Assembly (NCBI GenBank): GCA_029260755.1
Contig: JAJDCQ010000199.1
Coordinates: 1-32,133 of the forward strand
Length of the DNA stretch: 32,133 bases
Source: Planctomycetota bacterium
Lineage (GTDB): Bacteria > Planctomycetota > J058 > JAJDCQ01
Direction: 5' to 3'
The position numbers and the translations under genes were made by a program. Positions 1-8,263 of the stretch are shown here, one piece after another. The number at the start of each line of letters is the position of its first letter. The stretch's first letter is position 1. The notes beneath the pieces were generated by a model that was not told where the DNA came from, ran no database searches, and saw nothing but the letters and a program-made list of their open reading frames with translations.

Positions 1-666
1 GGGGAGGCGCCGAAACCGGCCGAGGCATCGCCTCGGCCGCCCCGGTCGCTCCTCGGCACGATCGTCCGCGTCATCCTCTTCGCGGCCCTGGCGGTGACGT
101 CGATCGTGGCGGGGGTGACCCACCTCCGGCGCCGCCAGGCGCGCCAGCGCGACCGCATCGCGGCGATCGTCGAGGAGCGCGCCTCGGAGCTCTTCGCCTT
201 CGACGGCCTGACCTGGTTCGACCAGGTCGAGGCCCTCTGCGACGGAGACGGCGAGCCGGTCTACGGCTTCCGCGGGTTCTTCGGCGAGAGCAACGGGCAA
301 GCGCTGCACCTCGCTGCGGACTTCCTCGCCGAGCCGAGCGACGCCGAGATGCGCGCCGTGTGTCGGGGGGAGTTCCCCGCCGAGGAGGCACGAGCAACCG
401 CCGCCCGCGCCGTCGCGCCCGCCGTGCAGCTCATCGCGGCGCTCCTCGAGCTCGACCTCGACCTCGCCAAGAAGCGCCTCGAGGCGCTCCCGGAGCAGCC
501 CCCGACCGAGGCGCCCGCGGCGCTCCACGACCTCTTCGACGAGAGCCGCGCCGCGTTCGAGCGGCTGCGGGAGGCCCGCGACGACGCCGCCCGGGAGAGC
601 GAGCGCGAACGACTCCGGAGCTGGCTCACGTCCCGGAACGTCGCGCCCGAGGGATCCGGGGGGTGA
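1..666 (+). CDS. Membrane protein of unknown function, C-terminal part (cut by window edge)
   Basis: The reading frame is open from base 1 to the TGA at 664-666, so the true start lies outside the window; the GTG at 94 is inside a hydrophobic stretch and is not a credible start. 221 residues are visible. They begin with a Pro/Ala-rich linker, then one transmembrane segment (about residues 19-40, LLGTIVRVILFAALAVTSIV), a basic RRRQARQR flank, and a 170-residue C-terminal region. That region has an aromatic/acidic part (FDGLTWFDQVEALCDGDG) and an Arg/Glu/Ala-rich helical tail. The Pro-rich linker followed by one TM helix resembles the middle of the kinases downstream, but no kinase motif is visible here. 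The family is not recognised. An unseen N-terminal cytoplasmic domain is an inference. Confidence 0.75.
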   Translation, partial: GEAPKPAEASPRPPRSLLGTIVRVILFAALAVTSIVAGVTHLRRRQARQRDRIAAIVEERASELFAFDGLTWFDQVEALCDGDGEPVYGFRGFFGESNGQALHLAADFLAEPSDAEMRAVCRGEFPAEEARATAARAVAPAVQLIAALLELDLDLAKKRLEALPEQPPTEAPAALHDLFDESRAAFERLREARDDAARESERERLRSWLTSRNVAPEGSGG

Positions 667-854
667 GGCCGCGCCGCGTTCGGCCACCAAGTGAGACCTG
701 ACTCCGACGAGATCGCCCGTCGCGCTCGACCGACAGACGAGGGGAGTGTCCGACCGCCGAATCGCTCGCTGGCGTCGAACGTAGCGCTCGGGGAGAGTCG
801 TATCGGGCCGGGGCGGAAGCCCGTGGCCGCCGCCGCCAGAGCGGGAGGACGCCC

Positions 855-2141
855 GTGATCGACGACGAACTGCGGTCTCTCGAACGAGCAGCACGGGAGC
901 GTCCGAGCGACTCTGCCGCCGGCTGGGCGCTCATCACCGCGCTCCGACGCGCCGAGGACTGGGCGGGAGCACTCGGCGAGGTCTCCCGCCTCGCCCGCTC
1001 GGGAGACGAAGAGGCTCGGGCTCAGGTGCTTGGTGCAAGGAAGCCTCTCCGCCGCGATCCGACCGAGACGGTCCGGCGTATGGTCGACTCCGGCTACGTC
1101 GTCTCTCACCCCGTGGCGACTCGGAATCGGCTCTTCGTTTCCCATCATGGACGGGAGCTCGTCGCTCTCGACGCCGAGACGCTGCAAGCAAGCTGGGACG
1201 TCGAGGCTTCACGGAGTCACCGTTGCCATCTCTGGTCTCTAGGCGAGCACGTCGTCGTGGGCATCGCCGGCGAGAAAGCCACACTCTCGGTTCGAGACGC
1301 CGCCCGCGGACGGATCGAGGTCGAGGCCAACCTCCCGCCCGTCACCTCGCTCATGGGGGATGGCGACCGAGTCGTGGGAACGGATCGAGAGGGTCGTCTT
1401 CTCGGCCTCTCGGCCGGCACCGGATTCGGCAATCAGCTCTGGAGGCGCGACGGAGAGCGGGAGTGGCTGCAAGACGTTGTCGGCGGAAGGATGCTCATTC
1501 ACCCCGAACACGACGACCTTCTCGTCCACGACACGTCGACGGGAGAGTGCGTGTGGACCCTTCGCGAGAGCCTGGGAGAAGGCGAGGGAGCCGAGAGGGT
1601 CAAAGACTATCACTGCACCGGGGGAGACTTCGATTCCCTTCTCCTGGTAGCCCAGAGCCCGCTCACGCGAACTCGCCGAGTCGTCGTGGTCGACGCGAAA
1701 GAAGGCTGTCTACGCGCATCTCACTCCTGGGAGACGGACGCTGAAGCGTTGACGATCGCGAGGCTCGGTCGAGACGCGTTCGTGTTCTCCCAGCCCGACG
1801 GAGAAACGGAAACGCTCATCGGCGCTAACCGCACGAACGGAAAGGCGCTCTGGAGCGCACCACTCGCCGCCAACGACTTCTTGGAGCTTGCCATCGCCGA
1901 TGACGTCCTCTACGTCGCGACCTCGACCGAGCAAGCCGAGCCCGCGTTGACGGTTCGAGCACGACGGCTCCAAGACGGAACCCCCCTCTTCTCGACCGAT
2001 CTGCTGTTGGATCCAGCCCACTGGCGATTCCGTCCCTTCGCAATTCGGCTCGTCCCCCTCGACCGTTGCCTCATTGTGATCGTCGGGGACCACCACCGCA
2101 GCGTCCTGATACGCCTCGAAGAGGGCTGCTCCACGTCGTGA
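855..2141 (+). CDS. PQQ/beta-propeller-like repeat protein, cytoplasmic
   Basis: 428 residues starting at GTG 855, with GGGAGG at 843-848 as ribosome binding site. There is no signal peptide or TM helix. Residues 1-55 look like a small TPR-like helical pair (ERPSDSAAGWALITALRRAEDWAGAL). The rest shows PQQ-type blade motifs of the form hydrophobic-x-D-x-x-T-G-x-x-x-W: LVALDAETLQASW near residue 100, LVHDTSTGECVW near 222 and LIGANRTNGKALW near 321. Such propellers usually bind a partner or a ligand; no catalytic site is seen. Codon use is looser than in neighbours, with more A/T third positions, which may mean later acquisition or weak expression. It stands alone, 188 bp after the previous gene. 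The propeller call is family inference; the exact function is unknown. Confidence 0.75.
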   Translation: MIDDELRSLERAARERPSDSAAGWALITALRRAEDWAGALGEVSRLARSGDEEARAQVLGARKPLRRDPTETVRRMVDSGYVVSHPVATRNRLFVSHHGRELVALDAETLQASWDVEASRSHRCHLWSLGEHVVVGIAGEKATLSVRDAARGRIEVEANLPPVTSLMGDGDRVVGTDREGRLLGLSAGTGFGNQLWRRDGEREWLQDVVGGRMLIHPEHDDLLVHDTSTGECVWTLRESLGEGEGAERVKDYHCTGGDFDSLLLVAQSPLTRTRRVVVVDAKEGCLRASHSWETDAEALTIARLGRDAFVFSQPDGETETLIGANRTNGKALWSAPLAANDFLELAIADDVLYVATSTEQAEPALTVRARRLQDGTPLFSTDLLLDPAHWRFRPFAIRLVPLDRCLIVIVGDHHRSVLIRLEEGCSTS

Positions 2142-2389
2142 TCGCCGCCTGCTAGGCAGACTCTTCGCCAGCCTGAGCTGGCTCGTCGAGGAGGGCGAGT
2201 TGATCGCGCCGAGCTCGAATCGAGGTCAGGGCAGACGGAAGTACCGAGGTCGTCTCGGAATCCGGGGAGGAGCCTTGAGGAGCTCTTCTTCCCTCGCCAC
2301 GAGGCGTCCTTCGTCAGGCTGTTCCGCGCGTACACCGGCCGTCGGACACCCCTTGGCCTGGACGGCGGGACCTCGGCAGGTGACGAGGA
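2142..2389. other. Non-coding stretch before the tRNA
   Basis: 248 bp between the propeller gene and the minus-strand tRNA. Short frames exist on both strands. One plus-strand frame reads FVRLFRAYTGRRTPLG around 2304-2351, faintly like the end of an AraC-type helix-turn-helix, but the frame upstream has no matching sequence and no start with a ribosome site. I see nothing I can call a gene here. It also contains the 3' flank of the tRNA, with no clear terminator. Confidence 0.5.
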
Positions 2390-2463
2390 TGGGCGATGAG
2401 GGACTCGAACCCCCGACTTCTTCCTTGTAAGGGAAGCGCTCTAACCAGCTGAGCTAATCGCCC
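2390..2463 (-). tRNA. tRNA-Val (anticodon UAC)
   Basis: Read on the minus strand, the 7-bp acceptor GGGCGAT/ATCGCCC is perfect. The D stem is GCTC/GAGC with loop AGCTGGTTA. The anticodon stem is CTTCC/GGAAG with loop CTTACAA, so the anticodon is TAC (valine, GUA and wobble codons). The variable loop is 5 nt (AAGTC), and the T arm is GGGGG-TTCGAGT-CCCTC with one G-U pair. The discriminator base is A. The genome does not encode CCA (the next bases are TCC), so CCA must be added after transcription. Confidence 0.97.
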
Positions 2464-2473
2464 TGATCCTTCG

Positions 2474-2502
2474 ATGGTAGGTCTGGCGGGGGTCGTTGTA
2501 AA
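2474..2502 (-). promoter_or_regulatory. Sigma70-like promoter of tRNA-Val
   Basis: On the minus strand, TTTACA (2502-2497) and TACCAT (2479-2474) are separated by exactly 17 bp. The -10 box ends 10 bp before the tRNA 5' end. The match to TTGACA/TATAAT is 5/6 and 4/6. It lies in the leader of the divergent kinase gene. Confidence 0.6.
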
Positions 2503-2560
2503 GCGGGGTGGCTCTTCGGGATTCGTGCGTGGTTTGCCCGTTCTTGGGGTGGGGGCCACG

Positions 2561-5467
2561 ATGGGTTCGATGGGTTCTGGGTCGAGCTCCGAGTTGGTGG
2601 CCGAGGTGGCGGCTGCGCGTTCTGATCCTCGGCGGCGCTTTGGCCGTTGGGTCTTGCTGTCGCAGCTCGGCAGCGGGGGGATGGGGACGGTCTTCCGCGC
2701 CTGGGATGAGCAGCTCGCTCGTGTCGTGGCCATCAAGGTTCTGCAGGCGACTCGCTTTCGGCAGGAGAAGGCTCTCGCCCGGTTTCATCGGGAGGCCCGG
2801 GCCGCCGCTCGGCTCGATCATGCGGGCATCATCTCGATTCATGATGTCTCGGAGATCGCCGATCAGCCTTTCATCGCGATGGACTTCGTCGCCGGGGAGA
2901 CGCTCGGGGCGGCCATTCGCCGGGGCATCGCCCGGGATGAGCTTCTTCGGGTGGTCTCGGATGTCGCTCGCGCTCTTCAGCACGCCCACGAGCGGGGCAT
3001 CGTCCATCGCGATGTGAAACCGGAGAACGTCCTCATAGCCTCCGAGGACCGCCGGGTCGTCCTGACCGACTTCGGAATCGCCCGGGATGAGACCGCCGAT
3101 GAGCAGCTCACGGCCACCGGCGAGGTCGTCGGCACCCTCAACTACATGGCTCCCGAGCAGGTCCGCGGAGAGCGGGGCTCGATCGGCCCCGCGACGGACG
3201 TTCATGCTCTCGGAGCGGTGTTGTATCGCGCGCTCTCGGGCCGGACTCCGTACCCGGGCGAGCGGAGCGTCGAGGTGATGGCGGCCATCCTCGGCGGCCG
3301 CGTCGAGGCTCCTCGCTCGATCGATGCCTCGATCCCTTCCGATCTCGAGGCGCTCGTCCTCCGGTGCCTGGCCCCCGACCCGGCTCAGCGACCGGCCTCG
3401 GCCGCGGCGCTCGCGGATGCTCTCGATGCGATCCGGGCCGGCCGATCGTCCTTGCCCTCGGACTCGCCCTCGGGCTCGAGCTCGAGCTCTCGGGTTCGCG
3501 CTCCGAGGCGTGGCTCCCGCCCTTCGGGCCGTTCGAGCCAGCGGATTCCGGCGCCTCGATCCGCCTCTCGTCCGGGCGTGGATCCTCGCGTCATCGTGGG
3601 CGCGGTGATCGGCTTGCTGGTCGTCGGCGCTCTCGCGTTCGTTCTCGGCCGGGGTGGCGAGGACTCCCCTCCCGACCTCGCGCTCGCAGACTCCGCCGTC
3701 GAGTCCGGCGCCGAGTCCGACTCCGACACGACCGCCGCGGACTCCGACGCGAGCTCGGCCCCTCCGAGCCGTCCGGCCGACGCGGCCGACGCGGCCGACG
3801 CGCCTTCGCCGCCCTCGCCTCCCGAGGCGGAGCCCGCCGGCGCGGTCGATCGCACCCCTCCCGTTCTCGAGCTCGATGCTCCGGCGGATGGGGCTGTCCT
3901 GTCCTCGCGCTCCTTCTCCGTCCGGGGCCGGGTCGTCGACGGTGCCGGCTCGGCGCGGCTCGGTGGAGAGGCTCTCTCCCTCGACGCGGATGGACGCTTC
4001 GAGACCACCCTGACGCTCGATGCCGACGGCCCCGTCGTGATCGCCCTCGATGCCGACGACGCCTCGGGCAACTCCGCGGAGACGCTTCGCCGTCGCGTCG
4101 TCGTCGACTCCGTGGCTCCGAGCGTCGTCGTCACCTCGCCGGTCGACGGGGTGGTCGTCGACACTCCGGATCTCACGGTCGCCGGTCGGGTCGCGGATGC
4201 CCATCCTCCGACGTCGGTCCGGGTCGGCGACCGGGAGGTTCCTCTCTCCGCCGACGGCTCGTTCACGCTCGCGCTCACCCTCGCCGCGGAGGGTTCGCAC
4301 TCGATCGCGGTCGAGGCGATCGATGCGGCCGGGAACGCGCAGACGGCGACGCTGACCGTCACGTTCGACTCGGGCGTGCCGACGATCGTCCTCGATCCGC
4401 CCCTCCCTCCCGAGCTCTTCGGGCGGACGGCGCGGAAGATCGTCGTCGCCGGCCGGGTCGACCGGGCGGGCTCGTCCGTCACCGTCGCCGGCGAGGCGGC
4501 CCGGCTCGACGGGCTTTCGTTCTCGCGCGAGCTCCGCCTCGACGAGGGCGCCAACGAGATCGAGGTCGTCGCGGTCGACCCGGCCGGCAAGGAGGCTCGC
4601 GTCGAGCTCTCGGTCGCGTGGTATCGCAAGCGCCCCAAGGGCCACGTTCCCGCCGGCACCTGGTGGACGCCGACGCCCGGGCAGATCGAGGCCATCTCGA
4701 CGCGGGACGCCCTCCCGTTGTGGTTCGAGGGCCCCCTGGGACTTCGCTTCGTGATCGTTCCTCCCGGGCCGTTCGCGATGGGCCCGGACGGCGACCGGGT
4801 CGTCATCCTGAGCCGCCCCGTCTGGATCGCGTCGACCGAGGTGACGAACGCGCAGATGCGCGCCTTCCGCGCCGACTACGAGAGCAAGAGGTGGCTCGGC
4901 CGCGCCATGAACGGCGACGACCAGCCCGCGATCGACGTCGCCCACGCCGACGCGGTCGCGTTCGGCGACTGGCTCGGCGCGCAGGCCGGCACGCCCGGCC
5001 TCTACCGCCTGCCGACCGAGGCCGAGTGGGAGCGGGCGGCGCGCGCGGGCACGACGACGAGGTTCTTCTGGGGCGACGACCCCGCCGAGCATGCCCGCTT
5101 CGCGAACGTCCTCGACACGACCACCAAGAAGAAGCGGGGATTCACGCGTCCCGCCTTCCCGAGCGCGGATCCGTTCCAGGGAACGGCGCCGGTGGCGAGC
5201 TTCGAGCCGAACCCCTGGGGCCTCTACGACGTGATCGGCAACGCGCACGAGTGGTGCGGCGATCTGTCGGCCGGAAGGCTCAGGCCGACGACCGAGCCGC
5301 TCGTCGACCCGACCGGCCCCGAGAAGGGCAAGGGCCACGTCGTCCGGGGCGATCACTGGTGGGGCGACAGCAACTCCGACGGCTGCTTCGACCGGTCGAG
5401 CAACAGCGACTCCAAGGGTCGCGCGGGCTTCCGGATCGTCGCGGTCTCGCCTCCGAGCGACCGCTGA
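2561..5467 (+). CDS. Receptor-like Ser/Thr protein kinase with Ig-like and FGE-sulfatase-like domains
   Basis: 968 residues from ATG 2561 (G-rich leader; an ATG at 2570 is an alternative; the frame further upstream has no ribosome site and runs into the tRNA promoter). The cytoplasmic kinase domain spans residues about 27-292: glycine loop GSGGMGTVF, Lys59 in VAIK, HRD at 149-151, DFG at 170-172, APE-like MAPEQ. A Ser/Pro linker precedes one TM helix (about 345-364) and an Asp/Ser/Ala-rich stalk. Outside are three Ig-like repeats (about 432-516, 518-602, 605-687, each with a D/A-A/S-GN-type end motif) and an FGE/SUMF1-like domain (about 720-965; RLPTEAEWERAARAG, GNAHEWCGD, RAGFRIV). The paired catalytic cysteines of true formylglycine-generating enzymes are not visible, so sensing or binding is more likely than catalysis. 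It converges on a paralog, with 10 bp between stops. Codon use changes along the gene. Confidence 0.93.
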   Translation: MGSMGSGSSSELVAEVAAARSDPRRRFGRWVLLSQLGSGGMGTVFRAWDEQLARVVAIKVLQATRFRQEKALARFHREARAAARLDHAGIISIHDVSEIADQPFIAMDFVAGETLGAAIRRGIARDELLRVVSDVARALQHAHERGIVHRDVKPENVLIASEDRRVVLTDFGIARDETADEQLTATGEVVGTLNYMAPEQVRGERGSIGPATDVHALGAVLYRALSGRTPYPGERSVEVMAAILGGRVEAPRSIDASIPSDLEALVLRCLAPDPAQRPASAAALADALDAIRAGRSSLPSDSPSGSSSSSRVRAPRRGSRPSGRSSQRIPAPRSASRPGVDPRVIVGAVIGLLVVGALAFVLGRGGEDSPPDLALADSAVESGAESDSDTTAADSDASSAPPSRPADAADAADAPSPPSPPEAEPAGAVDRTPPVLELDAPADGAVLSSRSFSVRGRVVDGAGSARLGGEALSLDADGRFETTLTLDADGPVVIALDADDASGNSAETLRRRVVVDSVAPSVVVTSPVDGVVVDTPDLTVAGRVADAHPPTSVRVGDREVPLSADGSFTLALTLAAEGSHSIAVEAIDAAGNAQTATLTVTFDSGVPTIVLDPPLPPELFGRTARKIVVAGRVDRAGSSVTVAGEAARLDGLSFSRELRLDEGANEIEVVAVDPAGKEARVELSVAWYRKRPKGHVPAGTWWTPTPGQIEAISTRDALPLWFEGPLGLRFVIVPPGPFAMGPDGDRVVILSRPVWIASTEVTNAQMRAFRADYESKRWLGRAMNGDDQPAIDVAHADAVAFGDWLGAQAGTPGLYRLPTEAEWERAARAGTTTRFFWGDDPAEHARFANVLDTTTKKKRGFTRPAFPSADPFQGTAPVASFEPNPWGLYDVIGNAHEWCGDLSAGRLRPTTEPLVDPTGPEKGKGHVVRGDHWWGDSNSDGCFDRSSNSDSKGRAGFRIVAVSPPSDR

Positions 5468-5477
5468 TCTGACGGGA

Positions 5478-8078
5478 TCACTTCGGGGGGCGGGCGGCGA
5501 TCGGGCGGAAGCCGATTGCGACCTTGCCCTTTCCTCGGGCTGGCACTGTCGCCGTGATCGCCTCGGGGAGGCACCCCGCCATTCCCTCGCGGTAGCTGCC
5601 TCCCATCGCGACGAAGCCCTCGGGTCCGCGACAGATCTCCGCGACGTTGCCGATCGTGTGACGTAGCCCCCACGGGTTCGGCTCGATGGCCGCGACCCGA
5701 GCCTCGCGTTCCTCCCCGTCGTCGATCGGGAACGGATCTCCGGGTCCTCCCGCAAACCTCGGGGACTCCCGGTCGAGCACGCTCGCGAACCCCAGCGCTC
5801 CGCCGGGATCATCTCCCCAGAACCACCTCGTCGTCGTGCCCGCCCGCGCGGCGTACCCCCACTCCTCGGCGGACGGGAGACGATAGCGTCCCTCGTCTCG
5901 GTCCTGCTCGCCGAGCCACTGGCAGAACGCCTCGGCCTGCTCCCCGGTGCGGTACATGACCGGGTGGTCGTCGGTCTGTCGCCTGTTCCTTCGCTCCGTA
6001 CCCGGCTCCTTCCGCGCGTACTGCGCCCAGCTGACCTCGGTCTCCCCGACGTAGAACGGCTTTCCCTTCGGCCCGGGCACGAGGACGAAGCGCATTCCGA
6101 TCGTCGGTGACTCGAACCAGAGCGGCCAGCCCTTCGACCGGGCCGCGTCGGTCTGGGTCCTCGTCGGACTCCACCACGCCTTTCCCGGGCCCGTCCGAGC
6201 CTTCAGCTTCGAGGAGACCACGGTTCGCTCGAGCCGTGTCTCGTTCCCGGCTGCGTCGGTCGCGACGATCTCGATCGGCGTCGGGCGGCGGGCGTCGATC
6301 CGGACCTTCGCCTGCCAGGCGCCGTCGTCGGCGACCTTCACGCGCTTGCCGTCGACCTCGAGGGTGCAGCCCGGCTCGGAGAGCCGGCCCTCGATCGTCA
6401 GCCGGCTCCCGTCGTGGAAATCCGGGAGCTCGGCGAGGAGCCCGAGCTCGGGCGCGGTGGTGTCGACCTCGGCCAGCGGTGGCTCGGCGGGCGGTGGCTC
6501 GACGACCTCGGGAGCGTCGGGGGGCTCGGGAGTCGCGTCGGGCTCGGGCTCGGGTGGTCCGGGGTCGGGTAGCGCGGGCTCCGGCTTCGTCTCGGGCTCC
6601 TTCACTGGCTCGGGCAACGGCTCCGGTCGTGCTACGAGCTCGGGCTCCGGCTCGGGTTCCGGCGAGGACGCAGGCACCGGCTCGACGCCGGGCCCGGGGT
6701 CGGGCTCGGCGAGCTGCGTCGACAGGTCGTCTCTTCGGACCGTCGGCCCGGGACCGATGTCTTCGTCGATGAGCCCTGCGACGGCCGCTCCGACGAGGAT
6801 CAGGCCGACGATGATGCCAGCCGTGATCGTGAAGGGCGATCCGAGGCCCGCGGGGGCGACCCGACTCCGAGACGCGTGGGCCGCGCGCGTCCAAGGCGAG
6901 GAGTCCCGGACCGCTCTCCTCGATGACTTCCGGCGCTTCCCCGCCCTCGGCGCCGCGGCGTCGAGGCGCCTCGTCGGGTCCTCGTCGGTCGCCGGGGCGG
7001 GCGCGGCGAGCCCCGCGCTCGGATCGCCGAGCCACTCGGTCAGCGCCTCGGCGACCTCGGCCGCGGTCGGACGCGCCTCGCGGTCCTTGGCGAGGCAGCG
7101 CCCGGCGAGCTCGGCGAGGGGGCCGGGGGCGTCGGGCCGGCTCTCGCGCGGATCGGCGGGCTCGGCCTCGAGGATCTGGTGGAAGATCTTCACGAGCTCG
7201 TCGGAGCGGAACGGCCTCGCTCCCGCGACGATCTCGTGGAGGATCACGCCGAGCGCCCAGACGTCGACCGGCGGCCCGATCCGATCGGGCTGCGCGTCGA
7301 CCTGCTCGGGCGCCATGTAGCTCGGGCTCCCGAGGATCGTCCCGGTCGTCGTCAGCCGCTCGCTCGCGGCGTCGAGGGCGAGGCCGAAGTCGGTCAGCAC
7401 CGGACGGACGTGGCCCTCGGCGCTCGCGATGAGGATGTTCGCCGGCTTCACGTCGCGGTGGGCGATCCCTTGAGCGTGGGCGTGAGCGAGGGCAGAGGCG
7501 ACGTCGGCGAGGAGGGTGATCAGGCCGCGCAGCCGGCCGTCGCTCCGCTTGATGAGGTCCTCGAGCGTCCCGCCGTCGATGTAGTCCATCACGATGTAGG
7601 GGCGGTCGTCGGCTCTCCCCACATCGAAGACCCGGATCACGCTCGGGTGGCCGAGCCGTCCGGCGCTGCTCGCCTCGCGCTGGAACCGCTCGACGTCGTC
7701 GGCGTGGACGCCCGCCCTCGGGAGGAGCAGCTTGAGGGCGACGACGCGCCGGATCTCGGGGTCGAACGCGCGGTGGACGACGCCCATCCCGCCGCCGCCG
7801 ATCTTGCCGAGCATCAGGTAGCGGCCGAAGCGCCGGCTCGGGTCGGCCGACGCCTCCTGGATCTCGAGGACGACCGCCGGCGGGATCGCCTGGGTCGTCG
7901 AGCGGAACGCGACCCGCGTCTGGGCCGACGGACCGCTCGAGGCCCCGGTGGGGTCCTCCATGATGGTCGTGTCGTCGCTCGGCGGCGGCTCGCCCGCGAG
8001 GTCGCCGTCGCGAACCGTCTCGGCGCCGTGATCGACGGTCTTCGACCAGGGATCGAAGCCGGGGGCTGGCTCCGTCAT
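5478..8078 (-). CDS. Receptor-like Ser/Thr protein kinase with one Ig-like and an FGE-sulfatase-like domain
   Basis: 866 residues. ATG 8078 is chosen because GGGAGG lies 9-10 nt upstream; a TTG at 8132 would add 18 residues without such a site. After an acidic N-terminal tail come the kinase domain (about 85-350; GGGGMGVVH, Lys116, HRD 207-209, DFG 230-232, MAPEQ), a basic linker and a TM helix (about 416-437). A long Pro-Glu repeat stalk (about 457-537), one Ig-like module (about 540-625) and an FGE-like domain (about 650-866; RLPSAEEWGYAARAG, GNVAEICRG, MGGSYREGMAGC, IGFRPI) follow. Only one of the two FGE catalytic cysteine positions is kept. It shares with the facing kinase a pre-FGE motif, WW(S/T)PT followed by PLWFE. 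The PE-rich stalk suggests a rigid spacer through the periplasm. The ligand is unknown. Confidence 0.93.
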   Translation of the reverse strand: MTEPAPGFDPWSKTVDHGAETVRDGDLAGEPPPSDDTTIMEDPTGASSGPSAQTRVAFRSTTQAIPPAVVLEIQEASADPSRRFGRYLMLGKIGGGGMGVVHRAFDPEIRRVVALKLLLPRAGVHADDVERFQREASSAGRLGHPSVIRVFDVGRADDRPYIVMDYIDGGTLEDLIKRSDGRLRGLITLLADVASALAHAHAQGIAHRDVKPANILIASAEGHVRPVLTDFGLALDAASERLTTTGTILGSPSYMAPEQVDAQPDRIGPPVDVWALGVILHEIVAGARPFRSDELVKIFHQILEAEPADPRESRPDAPGPLAELAGRCLAKDREARPTAAEVAEALTEWLGDPSAGLAAPAPATDEDPTRRLDAAAPRAGKRRKSSRRAVRDSSPWTRAAHASRSRVAPAGLGSPFTITAGIIVGLILVGAAVAGLIDEDIGPGPTVRRDDLSTQLAEPDPGPGVEPVPASSPEPEPEPELVARPEPLPEPVKEPETKPEPALPDPGPPEPEPDATPEPPDAPEVVEPPPAEPPLAEVDTTAPELGLLAELPDFHDGSRLTIEGRLSEPGCTLEVDGKRVKVADDGAWQAKVRIDARRPTPIEIVATDAAGNETRLERTVVSSKLKARTGPGKAWWSPTRTQTDAARSKGWPLWFESPTIGMRFVLVPGPKGKPFYVGETEVSWAQYARKEPGTERRNRRQTDDHPVMYRTGEQAEAFCQWLGEQDRDEGRYRLPSAEEWGYAARAGTTTRWFWGDDPGGALGFASVLDRESPRFAGGPGDPFPIDDGEEREARVAAIEPNPWGLRHTIGNVAEICRGPEGFVAMGGSYREGMAGCLPEAITATVPARGKGKVAIGFRPIAARPPK

Positions 8079-8263
8079 GACGCTTGGCCTCCCTCCCGCC
8101 GTGATGGTTCTCCATCGACGGGGGACGTTCAAGCAGGCGCGCGCGCTTCGGGCGTCGTTTCCCGGGACGAAACGGGGCGTTGCGCGGGCTTGCCCTCGAC
8201 GCTCGCGGCCCCGCGGGTGAGAGTCGCCCTCGGGTAGACACGCGCTCCGAGAGGGAGAACCCC
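8079..8263. promoter_or_regulatory. Divergent intergenic region between kinase and hydrolase lipoprotein genes
   Basis: 185 bp must hold the promoters of both flanking genes. I find no convincing -35/-10 pair in either direction; the best minus-strand candidate is TTGAAC at 8132-8127 with only a weak AACCAT 17 bp away. No strong hairpin is seen. Confidence 0.35.

Noticed and set aside
2200..2430. Small plus-strand reading frame ending MGDEGLEPPTSSL
   Set aside because: The end is the complement of the tRNA-Val gene, a common false protein in annotations.
2441..5812. Very long open frame (over 1100 codons) on the minus strand opposite the first kinase gene
   Set aside because: Composition is Arg/Gly/Asp-rich with no domain, as expected for the antisense of a GC-rich gene; the plus strand has clear kinase and FGE motifs.
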